Shown: positions 10,101 to 21,900 of the stretch, piece after piece
Numbering within the stretch: the first letter of the stretch is position 1
How the letters are laid out: each line of letters opens with the position of its first letter
NCBI GenBank assembly: GCA_002449785.1
Contig: DJXP01000004.1
Location: forward strand, 1-64,000
Direction of reading: 5' to 3'
Source of the DNA: Clostridiales bacterium UBA7001
GTDB taxonomy: Bacteria > Bacillota > Clostridia > TANB77 > CAG-508
Length of the DNA stretch: 64,000 bases
Program-made: the position numbers and the translations under genes
The notes under the pieces: model-generated
What the model was told of the DNA's origin: nothing
Seen by the model: the letters and a program-made list of their open reading frames with translations, nothing else
Database searches by the model: none

Positions 10101-12991
10101 CAACGCTAGATGCAAGAATATTATCAGAAATAACAGGAGATGAAAGAAATAGAGGAAACTTTAAAATATATTATTCAGAAAATGGAGAAGCAACAGAAGA
10201 ATTAGAAAATAGTGAAAATGGATGGCAAGAAGAAGTAGAAAGTTTAGAAAATATAAAATCATATTTAATAGTACCAGAAGATGGATATGTAATGGAAGAT
10301 ACAGAGGTATTAAGATTTACATATAGATTTGAAATACCAGAGAACTTAAACCATAATGAAAACATATTTGGAACATTTATGGTAAGCTATAAAAATAATT
10401 CAGAAATGATAGTAACAGATGAAAAAGAAGTTCCAGATTTAGTAGGTTTAACAACAGGAGAAGGACCAGAAATAGAAGTAGAAGCTTATTCTGATAAATC
10501 TGAAGTTAGAGAATATGATGAACTAATTTATACAATAAAAATCACAAATATTGGTGAAAATAAAGTTCAAGATATTTCAGGAGAATTTCAGGTTCCAAAG
10601 GGAACTAAATATTTAGATTTTGATTCTAATTATGAGAATACGGAAGCAATTTTAGAGGAAAGAGAAGAAACCCTTAAGATAGGTCAAAATAAGAGCATAG
10701 AAGTAAATGGAGAAACAATAGAACTTGATAATACGGAAATAGAATCTCAAACTCAAACATATAAAGCTAGATTTTTAAATATAAAATCTCCGATAGTTGA
10801 GCCAAATAAACCACTTGAAATTAATTTGAAATTTGAAGTTTCAAGCGTGAGCATGTGTAAATATGAAATAGAAGATTCAGAAATAGATTATTCTTTAAGT
10901 GAAGAAGAAATAGAAGAACAATTAAATAATAGATTAAAAATAATAGAATTAGAAGAATTTCCTGAAATATATATAGAAGCAAAAGGAAAAATTACAGCAA
11001 AAGATTTAGGAAAAAACTTAGAATTTGAAACTGAAAAAGTAAAAGTTTTGCAAGCTTTAGTTAAAGTAGATATGAGAAATTTAAACAGTGATGAAGTATA
11101 CCCTGTAGGAGAGGAAATAGAATTTAAAATAGGGCTTCAAAATTCTAATAAAAATAATTTGAAAAATTTAGTTGTAACTCAAAAGTTGCCAGATGAATTA
11201 GAATATGTAAAATCTAGTATTTCTAAATATGAAAAAGTAGATGAAAAATATAAATATGTAGATACAGAAGCTGGAATCATAAATAATGATACAAATGAAA
11301 TTATATGGAATTTAGATGAGCTAATAGGCCAAAGCCAAGTTACTAACTTGGACGATTATTCACTTACTAAAGTATATTTTAAATATACAGTTAAAGTTAA
11401 AGATTTAACAGATGGTTCAACTAAAAGAGAAATTAGTTTAAATGCAAAGGTTAATTCAGAAGAAATTGGTGAATATGTAACAGAGCCGTTAAATATTGAA
11501 ATTGGAAAACCAGTTTTAGTAATAACACAAACATCTAATAATAGTAATACATATATAAAATCAGGTGAAACAGTTAATTATTCATTTTTAATTAAAAATG
11601 AAGGTGGAGCAAAAGCTAAAAATATTAAACTTACAGATAAGGTTCCAGACGGAATGGTAGCAAATAAAATAAGTTTAGTAGATACAGCAGGAACTATACA
11701 AGAAACAAATGTTGCAGGTGAAGATGCATCAATTTGTACTTATGAATTAAATCCTGGTGAAGAAATAACAGCTAATGTTGAGCTTACTGCATCTTATATA
11801 AATACCGCAGAAACCTCTGCAACAAATTTTGGTATATTAAGTCAATCAAATCAGGAAGATATAAAAACAAATTCAATTACACATATAATAGAAGGTAATC
11901 CTGAAGTTACAGTAAATGAGGAAGAGGGAAAAAGTAGAAAATTAAGCCTAACAAATGAGGATAATATAACGCAAACTTATAGAATAGATGGTACAGTTTG
12001 GGAAGACACTAACAAAAATGGAATGAGAGATTCAAATGAACCAAATTTAAGTGGAATATCTGTTAAATTAATTAATAGTTCTTCAGGTGCTGTTGAAAAA
12101 ACATCAAGTACAGATAATAATGGTAATTATTCATTTGGTGGAATTTCAAATGGAAGTTATTCTGTAATATTTGAATATGATACTACAAAATATATAGTAA
12201 CAGCTTATCAAAAACAAGGTGTTAATTTAAATGTTAATAGTGATGCAATATCAACAAGGTTAGAGCAAAATGGAAAAATTACATATGGAGCAATAACAGA
12301 TGTAATTAATATTTCTAACTCTAGCATATCTAATATAGATTTAGGATTAATGCTTTCTGAAAAATTTGATTTGAAAATAGATAAAACAATTACTAAAGTT
12401 ACAGTACAAACTTCTAAAGGAACGACAACAGAAAATTATAATAATACAAAACTTGCAAAGACTGAAATAGCAAGTAAAAATGTAACAGGTTCTGTAGTTT
12501 TTGTTGAATATGAAATAAAAGTTTCTAATGTGGGAGATATAAATGGATATGTTAAAAAAATAGTTGATTATATACCAGATGGAATGAAGTTCAATTCTTC
12601 ATTAGAAGCAAATTCAAAATGGTATACAGGTCAAGATGGTAATTTATATACAAAAGCGTTTGAAAATACGGAACTTAAAAAAGGAGATAGTAAAATTATA
12701 AAACTTGTTCTTACAAAAAATATGACAAGCGAAAATACAGGAATTTCTAATAATAAAGCGGAGATTGCAGAAGATTATAATATATATGGATTAACAGATA
12801 CAAATTCAACTCCTGGAAATAAAGTTCAAAATGAAAATGACATAAGTTATGCAGATGCTGTAATTTTAATAAAAACAGGTGAAACATTTATATATATTTC
12901 TGTTATACTAACATCTCTGTTACTGGTTGGAATAGTAACCTCAATTGTATACTTCAAAATTGATGAAATGAAAAGAAAGGTAGGTGTTTAA
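7118..12991 (+). CDS. Giant surface protein A1 (DUF11/SdrD-like repeats, C-terminal anchor)
   Basis: A 1,957-aa secreted protein. The signal peptide (residues 1-30, FANFAVVSKSYA) is followed by a segment SFAETLFGSNSDTGHKNIEF that is conserved in paralog A2. Next is a highly acidic Glu/Asn-rich region (about 120-320) containing five decapeptide repeats, then beta-rich repeats of the DUF11 type (NIGENKVQDISG, KNEGGAKAKNIKLTDKVPDGM), and one SdrD_B/Cna-B-like domain near 1620-1710 (GTVWEDTNKNGMRDSNEP, Ca-binding-like). The C-terminus is LIKTGE (about 1915), a membrane helix and a Lys/Arg tail, resembling a non-canonical cell-wall sorting signal. The ATG at 7118 has AAGGAG 8 nt upstream. B1 starts one nucleotide after the stop. 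It is probably an adhesin or structural wall protein; ligands are unknown. Confidence 0.85.
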   Translation: MQKNKLLQKFIAMLLIFTLTFANFAVVSKSYAASFAETLFGSNSDTGHKNIEFETYFVSGISQEEETEEQSEKIKEISSDVNNNDLAIKLKLNVLESGYLKNAKVELLEGEEGKNLNFEIGKNQIKENSQTLQTHEINNDETENIDYNDLEENNKNENEEEIDNNTVSLDEEISQNEDEYEKKEADDDESEVEAQNSNNEFEEILNNNQDNNNQEEIENSEQEAENDNLNIGEQKEETEKIEEQDEEIENIEKQNEEMENIEEQNEEVENSIEPNDKTEKIEEQDEKIENSEEPIIDNQNDEVTENIEEELVFPEYVDSLEDNVLYLNQISSTSEINIDLPIRYKNEEYVSRDIVSNNCKIRFSGIYVDGEGKEHDVQKEELLKLDWTDEREFVVETGTTKYIDFGDGVILQTIVRTNNEEGGNRLPIEKSEIELEVPILANTKPSNVLVVANSLEGTNGEETGNLSFDENNWIYNENENKVQIEVYNEEKLVKSSDYKDEIMLDEEEIEEEKLFNGNGIDEYLVTFTYSGISIEDIETSMITNIKASLTSIGGTQNTSDNNYQYDLNNSQGNIVSLNIGNETKEISKAYSYINYNNAGKYEIELINNEVINVSYKDIIKDLKLEDVSNKYIDKEGNELDTGDIYYKRIEMSKENFDKMLGDAGEIKVLDEQGNEIGIINNSIEANEEGNIVLNIEGRHSKLNYEITKPIAEGNIVIKSVKAVSDLSIDKASLINMAKITSKTKLKADYEYVEETVEVEEKEIETELKDTSSKANIILDRESLSTLSLNENVEIRIELNNARLESDIYGHSVFEIELPEYIESLEITNTKMLYGEGLEITEIVPEGRMIRITVDGMQEGINSGLLTNGANIVINANIKVNLYTPAKKEQVKLRYTNDEATSYENGGEDVYEVSYSAPTGLVAVNSIEGYNNEAKIQSVRQGKKTDLIDIYAERKEATQEIIVMNNNGNEITNVKILGRFPFKGVQDILTGDNLGTTLDARILSEITGDERNRGNFKIYYSENGEATEELENSENGWQEEVESLENIKSYLIVPEDGYVMEDTEVLRFTYRFEIPENLNHNENIFGTFMVSYKNNSEMIVTDEKEVPDLVGLTTGEGPEIEVEAYSDKSEVREYDELIYTIKITNIGENKVQDISGEFQVPKGTKYLDFDSNYENTEAILEEREETLKIGQNKSIEVNGETIELDNTEIESQTQTYKARFLNIKSPIVEPNKPLEINLKFEVSSVSMCKYEIEDSEIDYSLSEEEIEEQLNNRLKIIELEEFPEIYIEAKGKITAKDLGKNLEFETEKVKVLQALVKVDMRNLNSDEVYPVGEEIEFKIGLQNSNKNNLKNLVVTQKLPDELEYVKSSISKYEKVDEKYKYVDTEAGIINNDTNEIIWNLDELIGQSQVTNLDDYSLTKVYFKYTVKVKDLTDGSTKREISLNAKVNSEEIGEYVTEPLNIEIGKPVLVITQTSNNSNTYIKSGETVNYSFLIKNEGGAKAKNIKLTDKVPDGMVANKISLVDTAGTIQETNVAGEDASICTYELNPGEEITANVELTASYINTAETSATNFGILSQSNQEDIKTNSITHIIEGNPEVTVNEEEGKSRKLSLTNEDNITQTYRIDGTVWEDTNKNGMRDSNEPNLSGISVKLINSSSGAVEKTSSTDNNGNYSFGGISNGSYSVIFEYDTTKYIVTAYQKQGVNLNVNSDAISTRLEQNGKITYGAITDVINISNSSISNIDLGLMLSEKFDLKIDKTITKVTVQTSKGTTTENYNNTKLAKTEIASKNVTGSVVFVEYEIKVSNVGDINGYVKKIVDYIPDGMKFNSSLEANSKWYTGQDGNLYTKAFENTELKKGDSKIIKLVLTKNMTSENTGISNNKAEIAEDYNIYGLTDTNSTPGNKVQNENDISYADAVILIKTGETFIYISVILTSLLLVGIVTSIVYFKIDEMKRKVGV
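7832..7999 (+). repeat. 30-bp tandem repeats encoding acidic decapeptides
   Basis: Five imperfect 30-bp units encode EKIEEQDEEI, ENIEKQNEEM, ENIEEQNEEV, ENSIEPNDKT and EKIEEQDEKI, followed by a partial unit. They lie inside A1 and are absent from the corresponding acidic region of A2, so they look like recent slippage or expansion. Confidence 0.8.
8953..10470 (+). repeat. Near-identical segment shared by A1 and A2 (copy 1)
   Basis: This stretch matches 28193-29706 almost base for base over about 1.5 kb, while the coding sequence on both sides is strongly diverged. The boundaries fall near GTATCTTATAAAGATATAAT and near GGAGAAGGACCAGA. Confidence 0.85.
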
Positions 12992-12992
12992 T

Positions 12993-15900
12993 TTGAAGAA
13001 ACTTAGAAAGTATATAATAAAGATAGTTTTAATAATGAGTTTGTTTTTATTAAGCACCACGATGTTTTATAAAGTAAGTTGTTTTGAAAGATTTCCTTAT
13101 GTTCACGATTCATTAAAAAATAAAGGTAATACTAAAAGGTGGTGTTGCTATCATGGTGGAAGTTTATGGGGACCTGGAATAATTGATGTATATGACAAAT
13201 GGTTTTTTAGAGATTTGCCATATGGCAATCAAGAAAATACAGAGAATATAGAAATAACAAATGAAACTGTACTAAAAGTATTAAATCAACTTAAAGATAA
13301 TGATAATATTAGTTCTACTTATATTTTTGTGAATGAATCGGATTATAGAGCACTAGATGAAGAACTAGGAGGTTATTTAGAAGAAGTAGATGAGGGTAAT
13401 GAGAGAGTTGTTGAGACTAGCGAGGCTATGGGTCATACACTGGAAGAAGTTGAACTTATAAAAAGAAAGTTTTATAAATTTAATAAAAATGCTTTTGCAG
13501 CTAAACTTGATGGATATACAGTAAAAGATTCCGGAGTAGGAGATGCTACAGAAACGTACATAGCATATCACTATGATGGATACTATGGGCAAGGAGGAAG
13601 TTCGAGTGGAGCTCATGCTATTCCTGGTGCTGGGCAAAAATTATGGTGGAAAACTTCTGCAGGTGATCATAATAAAACTCCTGGTTCTGGCAGCCCTACA
13701 GATTTAACAAATGAAATAAAACAGTGGACTTCATATATAAAAGCAGTAACTGGAGAGAGCAATCCATATCCAAATTCTGATAAAGGATTCAATTTAAAAA
13801 ATATGCCAAAATGGATAACAAGTGGAAAATATCAAAATCCAAAGGCTGTATTTGATGCTGAAAATCAAAAATATATAATTGGTCCTTTTGCAATTGATTA
13901 TATTAGTTCTGGTAGATTTGCCAAAATAACCAATATTGAAGTTTATACAGATGCTTCAAATAGTCCAATAGAAACTAAAGTTGTTGGATGTGATAATATG
14001 GTTGGTTCATTTCCGGCCCCAAATACTGAGTTTTATTTGCAAATAGATGTAATACCAAATGCAACAAAGATAACAAATATACATGTTGACTTTGATTATG
14101 ATAATGCATGGTCAAAATATGTAATTTATTATTCACCACAAGGATATGAAACTTTAGAAGTTTCTCTACTACTACTAATAAAAGAAACTACAAGTTGGTC
14201 GAGAATGGATGGAGATCTTGTTCCTTTTAGTTTATCAATTGATGAAGCTCACTATTTACAAGGAACGGTTGAAAAACAAGAACATTCTGATGCTCAAGAT
14301 TTAGCTGAAACTGAAAGTGACTGGTGGACTGAACATCCTACCCTTGACCGTAAATCCTCATCACATAAAGCAACAATTTCTATTGAAAAAATAATCAAAG
14401 GAGTAAATGGAGAAACTTTAAGTTTAGCTGATTTAGGTTTAGATGAAAATAGCTCACCATCTTTTGATTTTGAAATAAATGTAGCAGGAAATTCTAAAGA
14501 AATAATTTCTGTAAAACCCGGTGAAACTAAAACATCTAAAGTTTATGAATGGGAAGGAAATACAGCCCCTGCATTTACAGTTAAAGAAAGCGATAATTCT
14601 TCCGCAATTGCAAAATTAAATGCACTCGGATATGAGATAGGAGATATAAATTTAAAATATGAAACATCTTCTGGAGGAGGTACATATAATGCCTCGACAA
14701 AAATATTTTCAGGTCGACTGCCGAATGAGGGAAATTATATTACTTTAAATAATACTCAAATACCATCAACCACAATTCATTTAACAGCTACTAATACGAA
14801 AAAGCCAGACTCTGGTGGTTTAAAAATTGTAAAAAAATTTGAAGACTACAATATTTCTTTAGCTGATTCAAATCAGACTTTATTAAATGAATTAAATTCT
14901 AAAATTGAAGAATTAAAAAATACAAAATATAATTTTGATGTACAAATATATGGTGATTTTGAATATAAAGATGAAAACAATAATTGGGTGAAATGTACTA
15001 CTGCAAATGAAGGCTATAAAAGAACAGTTGGTGTTTCATTTAATGAACCATGGAATTCTCCAGAAATTAGATGGTATGGAGAACCACCAAGATATACAGT
15101 TAAAGAACAGACAGATTCAACTGGAGTCACAAAAGTAAAAAGTATGACTCCAAATAATGGAAGTAGCCAAATGCAGTCAGAAGGTCAGCTTGCTAAAGGT
15201 CAAACTGTAACAGTTACAGCCTTAAATGAATTAAATGTAGAAAAGGCAAATATACAAATTATTAAAAAGGTTAACTTTAAAGGATATATACCTTTAGATT
15301 CAAATGATTCTAATAAGGAAAATTTAAAAAGAATTTATGCAGAAGAAGTTAGAAAGCATATATTTAAATTTGAATTAAATGTAGAAAATTATTATGGATA
15401 TGGATCTGGAAATCCATCAATGAAAGTAGATGTACCAGGTACTCTTGGAGTATGGGAAGAAGAAGGAGAAAATATATATTTTGTTATTACTAAAACTATA
15501 GAACAGGAATTTATTTGGGCGAAAGGAAATAATGGTTTAAAATATGAATTAATCGAAAAAGATGATGATAAAACTACTTTTACAGATGCTACTTCTAATG
15601 GAATGGAAATAACAGTAACCAAAGAAGGTAAAAAAGTTGAAGGAAAATTAAAACCTAGTGGATCAGATTTAGTTGCAGAGATACAAAATACATTTATAAA
15701 TAGTGTTATAGATCCTGAGTATGATATTAAAGCAATTAATTTATATAAAATGATAAGTAATCAAGAAGAGTTAAAAGGTAAAGATTATAATTTTAGAGTT
15801 ATTTTAAGAGGAAAAGCATTTAAATACGGTGATATAACATATGCTACAGATAACCCTGAAAAAGATATTATAATTCAGTTAACTAATACACCTGGTGATG

Positions 15901-18900
15901 AATACGAAGTTAAAAATGAGCAATATAGTGATACAAAAGTTGTTACAATACAAATTAATCAGGATGAATTAATAAATAATTGGACTTCTGAAAAAATTTC
16001 ATGGTGTACCTTTGTTGACGCTCCAACATATACTATTGAGGAGTTAACTCAAGGAACAAATTTGGAAGAATCTATTATTAACGGTGAAAATAGACTAGAT
16101 ACTGCTTTAGGAAAAGAGAAAATGATAGAAAAACTTGAACTTATGATAACAGGTTTAGGTGAACCAAAAGAAAACTCTACTGATGCAATTTATAAGAGCC
16201 TTTTAGTAAAAATAAAAAATCAAATTGAAAATGATGATTATGATGAAGGACGATCATTATTTATAATTGCTAAAAATATTTATGATATACCTGAGCTAAA
16301 AACAAAAGAAGGAAAAATTGGAATTGTAAAAATATTAAAAGACCAAGGATTATTATCAGATGATGATATTAAAAAATTAGAATTTTCATTTGACATACAA
16401 ATAGGTAATAATGTTCCATATAATGTAAAACTAAAGTATGATGAAGATGAAAATAAAAATTGTTTATATAAAATAAATAATGAATATTATTGGATATATA
16501 CTTCTGATAAAATTACATGGATGGAAGGTGAACCTACACCAAAATATAGTGTTGAAGAAAAAGATGGAAATAGTTCAGAATATGGAATAGTATTCGACTC
16601 TATTGATTCTATTACTAAAAATACAATTAATAGCAATAGTGATCATATAATAACCGGAGATGTTTCAACAGAGTTAATATATAATGATAATGAAGAAGAA
16701 AAAAATAAAGAGAATTATCTAGATTTTATTACAGAAGAAAATAATAAAAGAAACGTTATAAAAAATTTAATAGAACAAAACAAAATAAGAGATATAACAG
16801 ATTTAATAACTGTTTCTAATAAAATAGATACAAATAATGGAAAAAATGAAGGAACATTATCTATTAGAAAAGATGTAACTAATGGTTCGTTAATAAATAA
16901 AGATTTTAATTTTAAAGTAACAATATCTGGAAAATATATCTATGCAGGACCTGATGGAGATGAGAACATAGATGGTAAAAAAGAATTTGAGATAAATGTT
17001 AAGGGTGGACAAAAAACATCACTTACAGGAATTAAATGGTATGGAACTGCACCTACATATTTAGTAGAAGAAATTGATAATGACTATAGTGAATCTGAAG
17101 GTAATAGAACATGGACAGGAACATTTGTAGATAAGGATGAAGGTAATCCAGAAGGAGAAATCGTAGTAATAGCTGAAAATGGACCAGAAAATGCAAGTGG
17201 TAGTATTAGTTTACAAAAAACAGTGATAGGTGGTAATGTTTCAGGGAATGAAAAATATGCGTTTAAAATTGAAATAGAAGGAAAAGAACCTTATACTGTT
17301 ACAATAGGTCCAAATGATAATATTGATTTAGGAAAATTTACATGGGACAAAAATCAAGAACCACCAAAGTATAAAATAACAGAAATTAATATTCCAGCAG
17401 GAAGTAAATTTGTTTCTATTACTGGTACAAATGGAACATCAAATGATGCAGAACATTCAGTATCAGGAAGTTTAATAAATAATGAAAATGTACAAGTAGT
17501 TTGTACAAATACAATTGACGGTGGTCCTAAAGAAAATGAAGGAAAATTTAAGGTTGAAAAGAAAGTTGCTCAAAATCCTAAAGGCGGAGTAGACTTAACT
17601 AAAAAAACATTTACAATAAAAATGTTAATTTCAGGAACATTTACAATAAATAGTGAAAATATAGTAAATGGCACATATGAAATAACTAAAGAAGTAAACG
17701 CAAATTCAGTATATGAATCTCCAACAATTAAATGGTATGGTGATAATAAACCAGTTGTAACTGTTTCAGAAGAGTTAGATCTTGAAGGAGATGATAAAGG
17801 ATGGCGCTTGCTTGGAATTTCAAACAATAATGTTCAATTAAAATCTGGTAATTCTACTTTAATAACAGTTACAAATGAATTGCCAGAATATACTGTAATT
17901 GATTTAACATTAGAACTAGCAGGTACTGTTTGGGAAGATGAAAATAAAGATGTAAAAGGTGAATCGGCAAAAGCTGATGGTATTAGAACTTCAGAAGAAA
18001 AACTAATTGAAGGGGTTGAAGTATATGTATATAAAAATTACAAAAATGGTAAAAGAGAACTTGCAACTATTTATGATAATTTTGAAGGAGCAGTAATTAC
18101 TCAACCAATAATTACAGATAAAACAGGACACTGGGATGCACCTAGAGTAAAAATATCTGATGAAGGATATTTAAAAGACTATAGCTTTGATGTTGAATTT
18201 GTTTATGATGGTCAAACATATGAGCCAACAAAATTTTTGGCATTAACAAATAATAGTATTTCTAAATTAAAAAATGGTGCGAAAGGTAAAAGATTAGAAC
18301 AATTAAATAATTATAATAGTACAACAACAAACTCTCAAAAAGCAAGTATATATAAGAATTCAACAACAGGAAAAAGAGATTACTACCAATTTAGTTCAAT
18401 GGCATTAGATGCTGATAGAAATGAAGTAAACAATAGAATTGCAGAAGTTAAAGGATATACTGCAATTGATGGTAATGGAAATACAACAGGTATTGTAGTA
18501 AGCAATACAGGAAAAGAAAATTATGTGTATTATAAAGCAAAAAATGTAGGAACTAATAATTCTAGAGTGATTTCAGAAATTCAAACATTAAATAGTGATA
18601 AAACAGCTTTAGATTTATTTAAAGCAAAAGCTAGAACTTCTGTTGGTAATTTGACATATGCATTTGACAATCAAATGGTAATTAGCACTGTAGATAGAAA
18701 AATTACAGGTCAAGGGCTACAAACTACAATAAATGCGAAAGCTACATATAATTATTGTTTAAATATCAATTTAGGCTTAACAAAAAGACAGGAAGCAGAT
18801 GTTGAAGCACAAAAAGATTTAGTTTCAGCAGATGTTATTGTAAAAGATAAAAGAATGACTTATAATTTTAACAAATTATCAGATAGAGTTAATGACATAT

Positions 18901-21900
18901 CACAAGGAATAGTTAAAAGGACAGGAATTGAAGGCTTAGATGCACAAAATATAACATATACATTAGGCTTGTACAAAACGGATTATTATTATAGAGCTGA
19001 AATGTATAAAGCAAGTGAAAATTATGAAGCAATAAATAATTTCTATAATAAAATATATCCGAATGAAGGTATAGATGCTACAAATATGGAAATATATCTA
19101 AATTATAAGATTACAATATATAATGGTTCATCATCAAAATATCTTGCAAAAATTAATTCGGTTGAAGATTATTATGAGAATTCTCTCGAACTCGTAACTA
19201 CAAAAGTAGATAAATACATAAAAAATAAAAATGGAACAGAAAAAGATGGTGCTGAAAAAGAAGAAATTGTGAGAAGTGGTCCACGTTTATTTAATAAAAG
19301 CGGAAACTTCACATATGATAGAGAAATATCTTATAATGTTGTTGAGACAAATATTAAGAGTTCAGATGGAATTACTTATAATAAATTAAAATTTGATTTA
19401 CCAAATGGTGAAAATGTTATTAAAAGTGGACAGAAATTAGAAATATATTTAACACTGAAAGCAGAAGCTGATTCTATTGAAGAAGTAAAAACTACATTAG
19501 ATAGTTATGAACTAAGAAATAATCAAAAATCTAATATAGTAGAAATTTCAAGTTATAGTATACTTGACAAGGATAATAATATTCAAGGAAAAATTGATAG
19601 AGACTCTGCACCTTCAAATGTAGATATAATAAATCGTAATGAAAAATCATGGTATGAAGAAGATACAGATGAAGCACCAAGATTAGAGCTTGGATTTGTA
19701 GAAAATAGTAAAACAGTTACAGGAACTGTTTGGGAAGATAATAGGAAAGATAATAATTATGGACAATATGATGAAGGAAAAGAAGCTTTAATAGGTGGAC
19801 TTACAACTCAAATGGTTGAAAAAGTAAAAATACAAAATCAAGAAAACAGTGATTTAATTTATACTGAATATGATTTCGTATGGCCGACAAACGTACCTTT
19901 AAATGACTTAAATGGAAGAACTATTGAAGATTTAACAGGATTTAGCAGTACAGTAGAAACATCAAGAGGAATACACCATGATGATGGTTCTGTTACAGAT
20001 GTTGGTAACTATACATTTACAGGTGTTCCTACTGGAAATTATACAGTAAGATTTTTATATGGCAATAATAAATTAGCATTAGATAATACATCAAAAATTT
20101 CTGGAGATCCAGAAGCATTAAAACCTGACGGAAGTCGCTGGTCAAATAATGACCAAATATTAACAGCAAATTACGATAATGATCAAATTGGAAGAACACC
20201 TGCTGTTTATAATGGACAAGACTATCAATCAACTGCATATCAAGCAGGGTTTGCACAAACAGATGGTGATAGATATATTGTTAATGAATGGCATAATTTT
20301 AAAAATACATCCTTGAATGATGCCTTAGTTTCAGATGCCAGAGATAGTGAACCTAGAAGATTAGAGTTAATAGCAAATTCTGAAACAATAACAAATGTTA
20401 ATGGAGAAATATTAGGATCAGCAAACTATAAAAATGCATCACATGATGATTTATACAATATGTTCTATATGTATGCAGATACAGCTAAATTAAACTTAAA
20501 TTATGATAATTTAAGTGAAGATTTAGGAATAGATGGTAGGGTAGGAGGAAATGAGTCAAAAACATCAAAATATGCAAATAAAAACTCTGTTCAAGTTGAT
20601 GTAAATCATACAGATTATAATGTTACTAGAATAGATTTTGGTTTAGTTGAAAGACCTGAAAATACAACAATATTAGATAAAGAAATATCTGAAATTAAAA
20701 TAATAACAAATGATGGAAAAACAATATTTGATGGAATTTATCATACAAATTATAAAGTTGTAAATGAAGGCGATAGAAAAAACTATTTAGTAAAACTTGC
20801 AAAAATAGATAATAATTACTTAGTAGCAGAAACAGTTTTAGATAAAGATAATTCTATTGGAATAGATGTTTTACAAGCATTAAATAAAAAAGAAACAAAA
20901 TGGGGTGAACGACCTATAAATGAAGGAACTCAAAACTTTAGATATATAAACATTGAAGAAAGAATCCTTCAAGGAACAACAATTGAAATTAAATACAATA
21001 TGTATGCTCTAAATGCAAGTGAAAACGATTATACAAGTACAATATTAGATGAAATTGATTTAGACAAAGAACATAAAAAAGATGGTAGCGATATAGAACA
21101 AGGTAATACAGATTATAGAATAAGAACAAGTTCAGAAATAAAAGGAAAACTTCTAGAACTAGCAAAAGAATCATATGAAAACAGTTATACAAGTAAGAAT
21201 AAAGAAGCAATAATATCTGATGATACATATAAAATTGGTTCATATTTAGGAGAATACTATTACAGACATACTCCAAACGATAAAGATAAAATTGTAACAA
21301 CAAAAGTAAGACAAGTAGTAGATTATATTGACAATAATGGAGAATTTAAATCAGATAATAATTCTAGTGTAGATAATAGTTGGAAAAAGACAACGATTAC
21401 AGAATTAAATGGTAATGGTATAAAAGCCGATAGACTACTTAGAAATGATATATTAGCATTTTATGAAATATTAGATAAATATGGAATAAGATATATTAAT
21501 GAAGATAATAGCAACATTGTATTAAGTATAGATTCACAAAATAATACTACAGGCTCATTAAATAACAATGGATTCGAAAAAGAATTAGTACCATATAGTT
21601 ATTCTGATAATTTCGAACATTATAGTTCTATGATAGGTTTAACAGTTAATAAGGCTGTTTCAGCAGAAGATGATGCAGATAATTTAACATATGATAATTT
21701 AGCTGAAATTGTAAAATATGAAAATAGTGTTGGTAGAAGAAATGTAACTGCAGTACCTGGTAATAGTACACCAATATTAGGAGAATTTATAGGTGGAATA
21801 AAAGAGATAGATTCTAGTGCAACAGAATTAATAACATTTATGCCACCAACAGGTATTGAAGTAGAAGACACAATGCAAAATCAAGTAATAATAGCAGTAC